A stretch of DNA of 64,000 nt from Candidatus Omnitrophota bacterium (GTDB lineage Bacteria > Hinthialibacterota > Hinthialibacteria > Hinthialibacterales > Hinthialibacteraceae), in NCBI GenBank assembly GCA_013177805.1, contig JABLXU010000021.1:23043-87042 (forward strand), read 5' to 3'. Position 1 is the stretch's first letter, and each line of letters starts with the position of its first letter. The notes beneath the pieces were generated by a model that was given only the letters and a program-made list of their open reading frames with translations, ran no database searches and had not been told where the DNA came from. A program made the position numbers and the translations under genes. Below, piece after piece: positions 53,029 to 61,736 of the stretch.

Positions 53029-55557
53029 ATGAATTCAATCAATCCCCCGGCCCCTTTCCAAACCTTGGCAGAATTGGTGCGCACGTTTCCTGCCCGTGGA
53101 GAAGACGACGCGTTGTTGTTTTTCAATGGATTCCGGATTTTCCGGTACTCCTACCGGGAGGTGTATGACCTCGCGAGACGCTGCGCGGCGTATTTTCACC
53201 AACAAGGAATCCCCAAAGGCGGCCGGGTGATGATCTGGTCGCCCAACCGGCCGGAATGGGGCGTGGTCTGTTGCGCCTGCGCGCTCAGCGGCGTGGTGCT
53301 GGTCCCCTTGGACGCGCGCAACACGGGCGAATTCGCGCGGCATGTCGCCCAGGCCACGGACGCCCGGCTTTTTATCCAAACCCAGTACAAGAAAAATCCC
53401 GGCCTGGACATCCCCGCGGTGACGATCGAATCGTTATGGGATATACTCAACCAGGTTTCGCCCCTGGAACAGGAAGTGCCGGTCGCTTCCGAGGATCCTT
53501 TCGAAATTGTCTATACATCAGGCACCACGGGCAATCCCAAGGGCGTAGTGCTGACCCATCGAAATATCGTCAGCAATTTGTGGGACATTTTGGAATTCAT
53601 CCCCATCGATTCCACTTATCATCTTCTGTCCCTTCTGCCTCTCAGCCACGCGTTGGAACAAACCGCCGGATTCTGGACCCCGATGGCCGGCGGCGGATCG
53701 ATTCTCTACCTTCAGACACTGAAACCTTCCGCTCTGTTCGAAGTGTTCCAACGAGAGACCATCACGGCTATGGTGCTGGTTCCGAGGCTGCTGGAACTGC
53801 TAAAACAACGCATTGAACAAACGATTCATGAAAAAGGGCTCTCGGGGTACCTGCGGTTGGGAATGAGTCTGGCGTCCCGGATTCCGCCCCGATGGCGCAA
53901 ACTCTATTTCTATCCGATTCACCGGCGCTTCAGCACGCGGTTTCACCTGATTGTGTCCGGAGGAGCGGCTCTGCCAACGGATGTGGAGCGGTTTTGGAAC
54001 GCCCTGGGTTTCTTGCTTCTGCAAGGGTATGGGCTCACCGAAACCAGCCCCGTGTTGACCGCCACCCGGCCGGGACGAACCCGGATCGGATCGGTAGGCT
54101 TCCCCCTTAAAAGCGTTTCGTTGCGCCTCAATCCGGACCGGGAAATTCTTGTGCAAGGTCCCAACGTTTTCCCCGGTTATTACAACAATCCCCAGGCCAC
54201 CCGGGAGGTCTTCGAGGAGGGATGGTTCAAAACCGGCGACGTAGGCGAAATCGACGGGGAAGGTTTTCTCTTCATCCGCGGCCGGAAAAAAGACGTCATC
54301 GTCACCCATGACGGTATCAACGTATATCCCGAAGACATCGAACAAGTGCTGGTCCGCCATCCCGGGATCAAAGACGCGTGTGTCTTGGGCATGGGCGCGC
54401 ATGAGGAGAAGGTCCACGCGGTTTTGTTGCTAAAGCCGGAGGCCGGCGACCCGCGAAAAATCATCCAGGAGGTCAACGCGCGGATTCCACCCGAACAGCA
54501 GATCGAATCCTGGTCTCTCTGGCCCCAGGATGATTTTCCCAAAACCACCACCCTCAAAATCAAGAAAAACGAGGTCCGCAAACACCTTATCGCGGATGAA
54601 TCCGCCCAGGTCCCGGAGAAGGCCCTCGAGGGCACTCCGTTGGAGCGAATCCTAAGCGATTTGTCCAATCTGCCGCTTCCGGAATTGAAGCCGGATTCCA
54701 GATTGGGCCAGGATTTGGGATTGAGTTCGATTGACCGGGTCGATTTAATTGCCCGGCTGGAAGAAGAGTTCCGTCTTGATATCGATGATAACCAAGTCAC
54801 GGCCGAAACCACGGTGGGCGAGTTGGAACGGTTGGTTCAATCACGGGAAACGCATCCGCCGGTCATCCATTTCCGCCGCTGGACCCGTTCCCGCCCTTGC
54901 CGGGCGGCGCGCTGGTTGTTTGAACAGGCTGTCTTACGGCCCGCAGTACGTTATGCCTGCCGGATTCAATGTTCCGGGCTGGAGAATGTTGAAAACCTTA
55001 AAGGGCCTTTGCTCATCGTGGCCAATCATACCAGCCACCTGGACGTCGCCCTGATTCAAACCCTCCTGCCGCCGGAAATAGGACGGAAAGTATGCCCCGC
55101 CGCGTGGAAGGAATATTTCGATACCGAAGGCCAGCCGTTCTACAAGAAAATCGGCAAATGGCTCGCCTGGCAGATCGCCACCATCGGATTCAATATCTTT
55201 CCGTTTCCTCAATCATCGGGATTCCGTCAAAGCATGGCCTATGCCGGCGAATTGTGTGACGCGGGATGGAATGTCCTCTTTTTCCCGGAGGGGGAACGGA
55301 CCGTGGATGGCCGTTGGGCGCCGTTCCGCGAGGGAACCGGCATCTTGGTGAAAAACCTGCAGGTCCCCCTCTTGCCGGTCGCCATTCAGGGGGGGGAAAA
55401 GATTCTCCCCCGGGGCGCGGCGTGGCCCAAGCGGGGGGTGGTCAAGATGGCCATCGGCCAGCCGTTCACGGTGACGGAGGGATCCCCCGGCGAAATCACC
55501 CAGCGTGTTGAGGCCGAGATCTGGAAAGTATGGCGGACGTTAGTGGAGAGGGACTGA
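53029..55557 (+). CDS. Acyl-AMP ligase/ACP/acyltransferase fusion
   Basis: 842 residues with three domains. (1) AMP-binding acyl-activating enzyme, ~10-520: YTSGTTGNPKGVVLTHRN (~162), GYGLTETSPV (~332), FKTGDVGEIDGEGFLFIRGR and the catalytic Lys in PKTTTLKIKK. (2) Carrier-protein-like domain, ~545-605: LGQDLGLSSIDRVDLIARLE with a Ser in the pantetheine position. (3) PlsC-type acyltransferase, ~640-840: VANHTSHLDVALIQ (HX4D) and FFPEGERTVDGRWAPFREG. The domains match activating, carrying and transferring an acyl chain to a lysophospholipid, similar in principle to Aas but in different order and with a built-in carrier. Probably at the inner membrane face. Stand-alone. Confidence 0.85.
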   Translation: MNSINPPAPFQTLAELVRTFPARGEDDALLFFNGFRIFRYSYREVYDLARRCAAYFHQQGIPKGGRVMIWSPNRPEWGVVCCACALSGVVLVPLDARNTGEFARHVAQATDARLFIQTQYKKNPGLDIPAVTIESLWDILNQVSPLEQEVPVASEDPFEIVYTSGTTGNPKGVVLTHRNIVSNLWDILEFIPIDSTYHLLSLLPLSHALEQTAGFWTPMAGGGSILYLQTLKPSALFEVFQRETITAMVLVPRLLELLKQRIEQTIHEKGLSGYLRLGMSLASRIPPRWRKLYFYPIHRRFSTRFHLIVSGGAALPTDVERFWNALGFLLLQGYGLTETSPVLTATRPGRTRIGSVGFPLKSVSLRLNPDREILVQGPNVFPGYYNNPQATREVFEEGWFKTGDVGEIDGEGFLFIRGRKKDVIVTHDGINVYPEDIEQVLVRHPGIKDACVLGMGAHEEKVHAVLLLKPEAGDPRKIIQEVNARIPPEQQIESWSLWPQDDFPKTTTLKIKKNEVRKHLIADESAQVPEKALEGTPLERILSDLSNLPLPELKPDSRLGQDLGLSSIDRVDLIARLEEEFRLDIDDNQVTAETTVGELERLVQSRETHPPVIHFRRWTRSRPCRAARWLFEQAVLRPAVRYACRIQCSGLENVENLKGPLLIVANHTSHLDVALIQTLLPPEIGRKVCPAAWKEYFDTEGQPFYKKIGKWLAWQIATIGFNIFPFPQSSGFRQSMAYAGELCDAGWNVLFFPEGERTVDGRWAPFREGTGILVKNLQVPLLPVAIQGGEKILPRGAAWPKRGVVKMAIGQPFTVTEGSPGEITQRVEAEIWKVWRTLVERD

Positions 55558-55896
55558 ATGGGGTTCCTATATTCCCAGTCTATCTTTTCGGGATTGAATT
55601 ATGGCTGCCCGTCTACGGCTTGAAACTCATTTATAATCCTCTTCCCGATTGCCGTATTTTCCCGGTGCTTGAATTGGGATAGGAGAGTGTGGCTGGATGC
55701 GCTAATCGATTCTCTTTCCCTCAGGGAGAAAGTGAGGGGGATCTTGTTAAGACATAGGCATCCTTTCCCGATGTTCAAGTTAACCGTTTCTTCTCACCTG
55801 CCCCTATCTTCAATGGGTGGAAGCTGATAAAAATAGTTCGCCTCGCTCTTCAAGTTTGAGAACATTCGCTCTCGTGTAAACAGGGGATGGATCATC
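55558..55896. other. Intergenic region with repeat copy E
   Basis: Apart from the hairpin repeat at 55707-55743 nothing is recognised. A TTCAATGGGTGG near 55810 was checked for resemblance to the enhancer-like repeats at 33502 and dismissed. Confidence 0.4.
55707..55743 (+). repeat. Intergenic hairpin repeat, copy E
   Basis: GATTCTCTTTCCCTCAGGGA followed by GAAAGTGAGGGGG. Same family as the copy at 39226, with several changes. Confidence 0.6.
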
Positions 55897-58482
55897 ATGA
55901 TATATTTGTCCAAGTTTCTTGTTTTGCTGACCATTGGAATCCCAACACTCACAGTGTTTTCAGATGTGCCCACATATCGAAACGAACCTTCCGGCGAGTT
56001 CATGCGCGAATGGCTGCTGTGCGGGCCATTTCCTAATCCGGAAGCGGCCTATGACAAAATGGACCGAGAGCGTTCCGGCTTTTATACCGATTTTCTTCAG
56101 GCCCTTGGGGGAGAGGCCGCTCTCCAAATCGAGGCCGGCCGGACCGTGACGCACGATGGTATCCCGGTCCAGTGGATTGAGTTTCAATCTGAAGGCCACA
56201 CGATCGACCTGGACCGCGCCATCAGCCGGGATCCCTTTGTGCTGGCTTATGCCTATTGTGAAATGGAATCCGCGAAAGCCACGCCATGCTTGCTCGCGTT
56301 CGGCAGCAACGACGGCGCGCGGATCTGGTTGAACGGTGAGGAAATTCTCGACAAACCAGTCCGGCGGGGATTACGCGAGGACGAGGATATCATCCCCGTG
56401 GTTCTCCGCTCCGGGAAAAACACATTGCTGGTGAAGGTGGCGGAAACCGAAAATCTGTGGAGATTCTGTTGCCGCTTGTTGCCTTTTGATTCGGGTATAT
56501 GGAACAATCCACGGCAATTTTTCCAAATCGTCACCAACCGGGACGGCCAGGCGGTTTTGCGATTTGTGGGATCGGCTTCATTGGCAGGAGAGGTATTGAA
56601 GGATGTCGATTTGGAGGCGTATCCCACTGATGAACCGGATCGGGCCGTATGGCGGAAGCGCTGGCCGGGAGACCGCGAGACACCGATCGGAATCACTTCC
56701 CCGGCGTATGGGGATTACACGCTGCGGGTGAGTTTAACCACCCACGAAGGGCAACAGCACGCCTTTGTCATCCCGTTTCCGGCAGGGAAACGGATCGATT
56801 ACGCGCTGTTCCAAAATGGCCGGACGGATTATGCCATCGTCGTGGATGAGGGCGCGTCGGAATCGGAAAAGTGGGCGGCCAAGGAGTTGCAGCACTGGCT
56901 CAAGGAAATCAGCGGAGCGGAGTTTCCTTTGCGGAACGCCGCCGTAGCGGACGATCCCCGCGCCATTGTGTTGGGATATAATCCGCAGAGTCGGCCTTGG
57001 CTGGGGAATGAGTATCCTGAACCGGACCGGATGGATGAATCCTTCACCTACAAAAATTACGGGCCCACGATCGTGATCTGGGGTGGCCGGGAACGGGGAA
57101 CGATGTACGGCGTGATGTCATTTCTTGAACGGGAATTCGGCTGCCGCTGGTATACGCCGGCTGTCTCTGTCATTCCTAAGCGGGACACATACACCTTTCA
57201 TTATCTGAAACATTCCGAAACCCCGGGCATCGCCGTGCGCAACGATTTTTATTTCGAAGCCTTCGAGCCCCTTTGGGCCGCGCGCAACCGGGTGAACGGC
57301 GCGATGAGTTACCGCGAGCAGCCGGGCGGATTGGAATGTTATTGGGCCGTGCATACCTTCTTCCCTCTGGTGCCGCCCAAGGAGTTTTACGCGGAGCATC
57401 CCGAATATTACAGTCTGATCGACGGCAAACGCGTCCATGAACACGCGCAGCTCTGCCTGACCAATCCCGATGTGCTGCGCATTGTGGTGGAGCGGATTAT
57501 GCGGATCATGCGCGAAAATCCGCAATACCGGATCTATTGCGTGTCCCAGAACGATTGGGCGGGGCCGTGCCAGTGTGACGCTTGCCAGGCCATCGCGCAA
57601 CGGGAGGAGAGCGAATCGGGCCCGGTGGTGTGGTTCGTCAACCAGGTGGCGGAAGCGGTGGAGAAAGAATTCCCAGACAAGTACATCGGAACCCTGGCGT
57701 ATCAATATACCCGCAAGCCTTGCAAGACAATCAAGCCTCGGCACAACGTTGTCATCCGCCTGTGCAGCATCGAATGCTGTTTTTCACACGATTTCCTGAA
57801 CTGTCCTGAGAACGAATCGTTCGTGAAGGACATTCAGGGTTGGGCGGCCATCGCTCCCCACCTATACATTTGGGACTATGTGGTGAATTTTTCTCACTAC
57901 ATTTTGCCTTATCCCAATTTCAAGGTGCTGCAGCCCAATCTGCAATTTTTCCGGGATCACAACGCCATCGGCGTGATGGAGCAGGCCGCCTACCAGAGCC
58001 GGGGAGGCGAGTTCGCGGAACTGCGCGCCTATCTGCTGGCCAAGTTGTTGTGGAATCCGGATTGTAATGTTCCAGATGTGATCGACGATTTCCTGCACGG
58101 CTATTATGGCCGGAGCGGGCAATATATCCGCGCTTATTTTGACTTGCTGCACAATCAAGTCACGCCGGAGCGGCACATTCATTTGGGCCTCCGGCCGGAC
58201 GATCCATTGTTTACGGAGGATTTCATTCAAGCAGCGGATGAGATTTTCGACCGGGCGGAAACTGTGGCGGATAACACGGATATTCTACGCCGTGTGGAGA
58301 TGGCGCGATTGCCATTGATGTATCTGAAATGCAAGCGTTTTCCTAACCAGTCGGTCCGGGACATGACCTACCAGCGGTTTTGCGAGATCACCGAACGCGA
58401 GGGCGTTACCCACTACGCCGAAAGCGGACAACCCCATCGCGAAGCGTTCCACAACGCCATGGAGGCGGAACGGGAAAAGTGA
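55897..58482 (+). CDS. Secreted DUF4838-type protein with GH67-like N-domain
   Basis: 861 residues with a signal peptide (~1-22). Residues ~30-290 are beta-rich, with a binding-module-like part (LLAFGSNDGARIWLNGEEIL, ~125). From ~305, YAIVVDEGASESEKWAAKELQHWL and VIWGGRERGTMYGVMSFLEREFGCRWYTP form the domain seen in front of GH67/GH20-like hydrolases. Then comes the DUF4838 region (~430-800): HPEYYSLIDGKRVHEHAQLCLTNPDV, YCVSQNDWAGPCQCDACQAI and LAYQYTRKPCKTIKPRHNV. Family members are believed to be hydrolases of carbohydrates with uronic or acetamido sugars, not proven. It lies in a group of secreted carbohydrate-related genes. Confidence 0.8.
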   Translation: MIYLSKFLVLLTIGIPTLTVFSDVPTYRNEPSGEFMREWLLCGPFPNPEAAYDKMDRERSGFYTDFLQALGGEAALQIEAGRTVTHDGIPVQWIEFQSEGHTIDLDRAISRDPFVLAYAYCEMESAKATPCLLAFGSNDGARIWLNGEEILDKPVRRGLREDEDIIPVVLRSGKNTLLVKVAETENLWRFCCRLLPFDSGIWNNPRQFFQIVTNRDGQAVLRFVGSASLAGEVLKDVDLEAYPTDEPDRAVWRKRWPGDRETPIGITSPAYGDYTLRVSLTTHEGQQHAFVIPFPAGKRIDYALFQNGRTDYAIVVDEGASESEKWAAKELQHWLKEISGAEFPLRNAAVADDPRAIVLGYNPQSRPWLGNEYPEPDRMDESFTYKNYGPTIVIWGGRERGTMYGVMSFLEREFGCRWYTPAVSVIPKRDTYTFHYLKHSETPGIAVRNDFYFEAFEPLWAARNRVNGAMSYREQPGGLECYWAVHTFFPLVPPKEFYAEHPEYYSLIDGKRVHEHAQLCLTNPDVLRIVVERIMRIMRENPQYRIYCVSQNDWAGPCQCDACQAIAQREESESGPVVWFVNQVAEAVEKEFPDKYIGTLAYQYTRKPCKTIKPRHNVVIRLCSIECCFSHDFLNCPENESFVKDIQGWAAIAPHLYIWDYVVNFSHYILPYPNFKVLQPNLQFFRDHNAIGVMEQAAYQSRGGEFAELRAYLLAKLLWNPDCNVPDVIDDFLHGYYGRSGQYIRAYFDLLHNQVTPERHIHLGLRPDDPLFTEDFIQAADEIFDRAETVADNTDILRRVEMARLPLMYLKCKRFPNQSVRDMTYQRFCEITEREGVTHYAESGQPHREAFHNAMEAEREK

Positions 58483-58492
58483 TTTGACCGGA

Positions 58493-58894
58493 TCACTCGC
58501 TTATCGGCATTTGCAGTGCCAAGAGGATGAGACTTGCCGCACTGTAAGGCAGTCCAGTATAAAAATTACCGGACATGATCATCATCACCAGGCCGAAAAT
58601 CGCGATGGTTTCCGTTAGAGCCCAAGCGAGAATAGAGAACATAAGATATTTTTGAGATCCCTCAATTGTCTGCGGATCCAGCGTTTTCATCTGGATCGGC
58701 TCGTGGATGCCTTTCCAGCGCAGCAGGAGCGCGCCGGCCGCGCAGATCAGGGAGAGAGCGAAAAACACCATACCGAGTATCTGAATCAAATCCGGTTGCA
58801 ACAAAACCATTCCTTGCAGGGAAAAACCAACCACCAAATACATAAATACTGCGACGATGAACGCTATCCAGATCAACCAAAGATTCTTGCCCAT
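58493..58894 (-). CDS. Small four-helix membrane protein, ATP-synthase-c-like
   Basis: 133 residues from the ATG at 58894, supported by GAGGTG seven bases upstream. Four hydrophobic helices (~4-24, 33-54, 77-97, 105-128). Helix 3 reads ILAWALTETIAIFGLVMMIM; a Glu amid small residues followed by AIFGL resembles the proton-binding helix of F/V-type c subunits (AEAxAIFGL). Duplicated hairpins of c subunits are known from V-types, but the first hairpin here lacks an acidic residue in the membrane. No ATP synthase genes are near, so a real c-ring role is doubtful; likely a stand-alone member of the c-like fold. Confidence 0.55.
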   Translation of the reverse strand: MGKNLWLIWIAFIVAVFMYLVVGFSLQGMVLLQPDLIQILGMVFFALSLICAAGALLLRWKGIHEPIQMKTLDPQTIEGSQKYLMFSILAWALTETIAIFGLVMMIMSGNFYTGLPYSAASLILLALQMPISE

Positions 58895-58982
58895 GATGCA
58901 CCTCGCGAAATGGGGATCAACCGAGATTGCTTGTTCGATGAGATCGATGCGCAATCGGGTCATCTAATTCCTGGAAAAATCA

Positions 58983-59021
58983 TCCCTCAACCTAACCCTC
59001 TCCCAGAGGAAGAGGGGATTT
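58983..59021 (-). repeat. Intergenic hairpin repeat, copy F
   Basis: TCCCTCAACCTAACCCTCTC followed by CCAGAGGAAGAGGGG; reverse orientation of the family. The sister copy G lies 95 bases further right. Confidence 0.65.
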
Positions 59022-59117
59022 TATGGCTGGTTTTTTATCGATCATCGAAGAGAGGCGGACCGGTGGTCTGAAAAAAGTATACAGTTGCCGGATGATCCTT
59101 ATTTCTGGAAATATCTA

Positions 59118-59156
59118 TCCTCACCCTGGCCTTTTCCCAGAGGAAGAGGGAATTTA
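59118..59156 (-). repeat. Intergenic hairpin repeat, copy G
   Basis: ATCCTCACCCTGGCCTTTTC followed by CCAGAGGAAGAGGG; same orientation as copy F and in the same 314-base gap between two leftward genes. Confidence 0.65.
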
Positions 59157-59208
59157 GTAGTTATTCTATGGGTGGAATAACAAATCGCGCGCGGTTTTAT
59201 CAGGTTTC

Positions 59209-60459
59209 TCATTGAAAATCCCGGCCCGCGAGGTGGTCCGTCTCCCAACTCCGGCTGGTGGCGAACACCTGGACGCCGTAGGGTTCCAACCGCGTGGCGA
59301 ACCGCCCCTCCCGCACCATGATCCCGCCCTCGGCGTACAACCGTTCGAGCCGCCGGTCGTTCAGGGCATCGAGGCCGGATACCTCCACCCCCATGTGCCA
59401 CCGGGGATCCTCGTTCACCAGGATGATCAGCCACTCGGTGCCGTTCTGTTTGACGCACACTTGGACGCCGCGGGTTTCGCCTTCCGAGGGCATTTCCACG
59501 AGACTGGCGCGTGTGCCGGGGAATGCAGGTTGGATCAAGAACGGCTGGAGGCGGCTCAATTCGCGGATCAGGGCATAAATCGACTGCCGGAACGGTTCCG
59601 ACTTGAGATAATGCGATCCCCAATACAACACGCCGCCCGCCCCGCGCGCGATCACGTCGTAGGCCATGAAACGCGTTTCGGCGAAAGTGGGGTACGCTGC
59701 TTCCCGCACGCCGTAATACTCGCCCAGTTCGTGCCAGGAAAAGGCCTGCAAGACCATCCACACCGGGCGTCCCAGGCCCACTGCCTTCCAGCGTTCTACC
59801 GCCTCGCCCATCCGGTGGAGGGGGCGATTCTCCTTGCGCACTGGGTAGATATCGCATCCGGTGATGTTCACGAAGCCGAGATATTCGCGCACATAGGCCA
59901 GATCGCTTTCCAGCGCCTCGTTGATCCAAATCGGCGCCTTGGTGCTGCGGCTGCGGATATAGGCCGCCGCTTCGCGCATTTTGGGGATGACCGTCCGCGC
60001 TTGTTCTTCCGCGTACCGCACCGCTTCGGGTGTTTGTTTCCACCACGCGCCGGTGACCGAATGGACCTGTTTCGATTTATAGAGGGCGGAAGCGGCGGTG
60101 AAGTTCCACACTATTTCGTCCGGTCCTTCCCAAACGGCCAGGGCCGGATGATCCGCCAGCGCGTCAATCGTGGCCTTGAACGAATCCGACGCGCCGTGAT
60201 GCAGCGGCACGGGGACCACGCCCAGCAAGCCTGCCCGTTGCGCGCGGTCCAAGTCGTCCCGGCTGTGGCAGTGAACCAGGTTGAAGCCCGCCTCCGTCAT
60301 CTCCCGCAACGCTTCGTCGTTTTTCGGTAACTCGTAGCATCCGATGGGGAACAACACTTCGCCTCCCCGACGCAACAAACCGTCGCTTTGGCCATAGGCC
60401 AAGGCGTTCATCAAGAGACATATACCCACCCAAGCTATTTGTATCAGGTTTTTCTTCAT
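59209..60459 (-). CDS. Secreted TIM-barrel protein, paralogue 1
   Basis: 416 residues from the ATG at 60459 (GGAGAG eight bases before it). Signal peptide ~1-22. The body resembles clan GH-A type barrels: LFPIGCYELPKNDEALREMTEAGFNLVH, ALAVWEGPDEIVWN (where family members have WxxxDEP), ITGCDIYPV, PVWMVLQAFSWHELG and AETRFMAYDVIARGAGGVLYWG. The last ~90 residues are a small beta domain. The neighbour at 60485 has the same series of motifs, so the two arose by duplication. No biochemical function is known to me for this family; sugar hydrolysis is inferred. Confidence 0.65.
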   Translation of the reverse strand: MKKNLIQIAWVGICLLMNALAYGQSDGLLRRGGEVLFPIGCYELPKNDEALREMTEAGFNLVHCHSRDDLDRAQRAGLLGVVPVPLHHGASDSFKATIDALADHPALAVWEGPDEIVWNFTAASALYKSKQVHSVTGAWWKQTPEAVRYAEEQARTVIPKMREAAAYIRSRSTKAPIWINEALESDLAYVREYLGFVNITGCDIYPVRKENRPLHRMGEAVERWKAVGLGRPVWMVLQAFSWHELGEYYGVREAAYPTFAETRFMAYDVIARGAGGVLYWGSHYLKSEPFRQSIYALIRELSRLQPFLIQPAFPGTRASLVEMPSEGETRGVQVCVKQNGTEWLIILVNEDPRWHMGVEVSGLDALNDRRLERLYAEGGIMVREGRFATRLEPYGVQVFATSRSWETDHLAGRDFQ

Positions 60460-60484
60460 GATGGATCTCTCCGGCCGCACCGGT

Positions 60485-61720
60485 TCATGGTTTTGCTTTC
60501 AAAGCCCTGTAGATATGCACATCCAGTCCTTCGAACTCGTCAAAAAACGATCCGTTTTTGACTGGAACCGAGCGGCTCTCGCCCAGCACTTCCCAATCCG
60601 GCGCGCCGGCGGGCAGCGCATGGAAATCGGCGGCGGCGGGATCGATGGAGGTGTTGGCGGCCACCAGGTAATACGCCTCCTCCGTTTCGCGGCCCATGAC
60701 CTCGATCCCGGTGGCGATGCTTGATCCGCGTTCGCGATAACGCAGCACCGGACAATTCGGCCATTCTTCACCCAGGATCACCGGCGCGAGTTCCCGGATT
60801 TCGCGGAGCGCCAGCGCCCAGTCCTGGATGAACGGATGCTCCTTGGGCACGGTATGCAGCCCCCAGATCATCAATCCCCGCGCGCCGTGGATGATGGACT
60901 GCCAGGCCATGAAGCGGCATTCCCGCGCGTTGGGATACCGCACATGGGCCGAGTTCAAGTCCTTCTCCCGCAGCGCTTCCCAGGCGAAGCCTTGCAGTAC
61001 GATGAACACGCTCCGCCCTTCACCCGCCACGCGCTTCATCTTGTCCACGTATTCGCCCACGCAGCTGGGCGTCTGGTTAGGCAGGTCGCCGTGCCGCCCG
61101 TCCGGAGTGATGGCGTACATGCGCCGGAGCCCGGGGGGGATGATAGGGTAGATATCCACGCAGACGATATCGCAGGCGGGATTGTACCGCCGCAGCGTCT
61201 CTACCGTGTTGCGCGGAGCATGATTGAGATAGACCGGATGCGAGGGATCGAGTTCCCGCAAAAACCGGCGGCCCGCGATCAATCCCTCGGGCTGGTTGCG
61301 CGCCACCGCGGGAGCTTCGTCCGTCCAGGCCGGTTCATCCACGCTTTCCCAGAAGAGCAGCCGGGGGTGACCGGCCAGTTTCTCCACGGTTTCCCGGACC
61401 GCCTGGCGGCGGGATTCGGCTTTTTCACCCGTCAAGTCGAGCGCCTCGCCGAACGAGTGCCATACCCACAGCCCCGCCTCGCCGGCTTGGTCCCAGACGG
61501 CCTGGTCCGCGCGCGCGTGGACCAGGTTGAAGCCCACGCTTTCCGCCTCCGTGAAATTCATCCCCTTGGGCAGCGCGTAGGCCCCGATGGGTAACACCCG
61601 CGCTCCGTTCCACTCCAGGTATCCGCCCGCGCCGATCCGCGTGTCGGTCCAGGCCTGGGAGGCCGCCAGGCAAAAGCATCCGAAAAAGAGGCCCATTGTC
61701 TTCCCGTGAATCATGTTCAT
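60485..61720 (-). CDS. Secreted TIM-barrel protein, paralogue 2
   Basis: 411 residues from the ATG at 61720, with GGGAGG five bases upstream; the second ATG two codons later is a close alternative. Signal peptide ~1-22 (ends AASQA). Motifs match the neighbouring paralogue: VLPIGAYALPKGMNFTEAES, LLFWESVDEPAWTDE (keeps the Asp-Glu-Pro, unlike paralogue 1's PDEIV), CDIVCVDIYPIIPPG, SVFIVLQGFAWEALR and ARECRFMAWQSIIHGARGLM. It is between the oxidoreductase gene (16-base gap) and paralogue 1 (25-base gap), so the three leftward genes form one operon for sugar use, as inferred from families. Confidence 0.68.
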   Translation of the reverse strand: MNMIHGKTMGLFFGCFCLAASQAWTDTRIGAGGYLEWNGARVLPIGAYALPKGMNFTEAESVGFNLVHARADQAVWDQAGEAGLWVWHSFGEALDLTGEKAESRRQAVRETVEKLAGHPRLLFWESVDEPAWTDEAPAVARNQPEGLIAGRRFLRELDPSHPVYLNHAPRNTVETLRRYNPACDIVCVDIYPIIPPGLRRMYAITPDGRHGDLPNQTPSCVGEYVDKMKRVAGEGRSVFIVLQGFAWEALREKDLNSAHVRYPNARECRFMAWQSIIHGARGLMIWGLHTVPKEHPFIQDWALALREIRELAPVILGEEWPNCPVLRYRERGSSIATGIEVMGRETEEAYYLVAANTSIDPAAADFHALPAGAPDWEVLGESRSVPVKNGSFFDEFEGLDVHIYRALKAKP

Positions 61721-61736
61721 GAAATCCTCCCGATCG

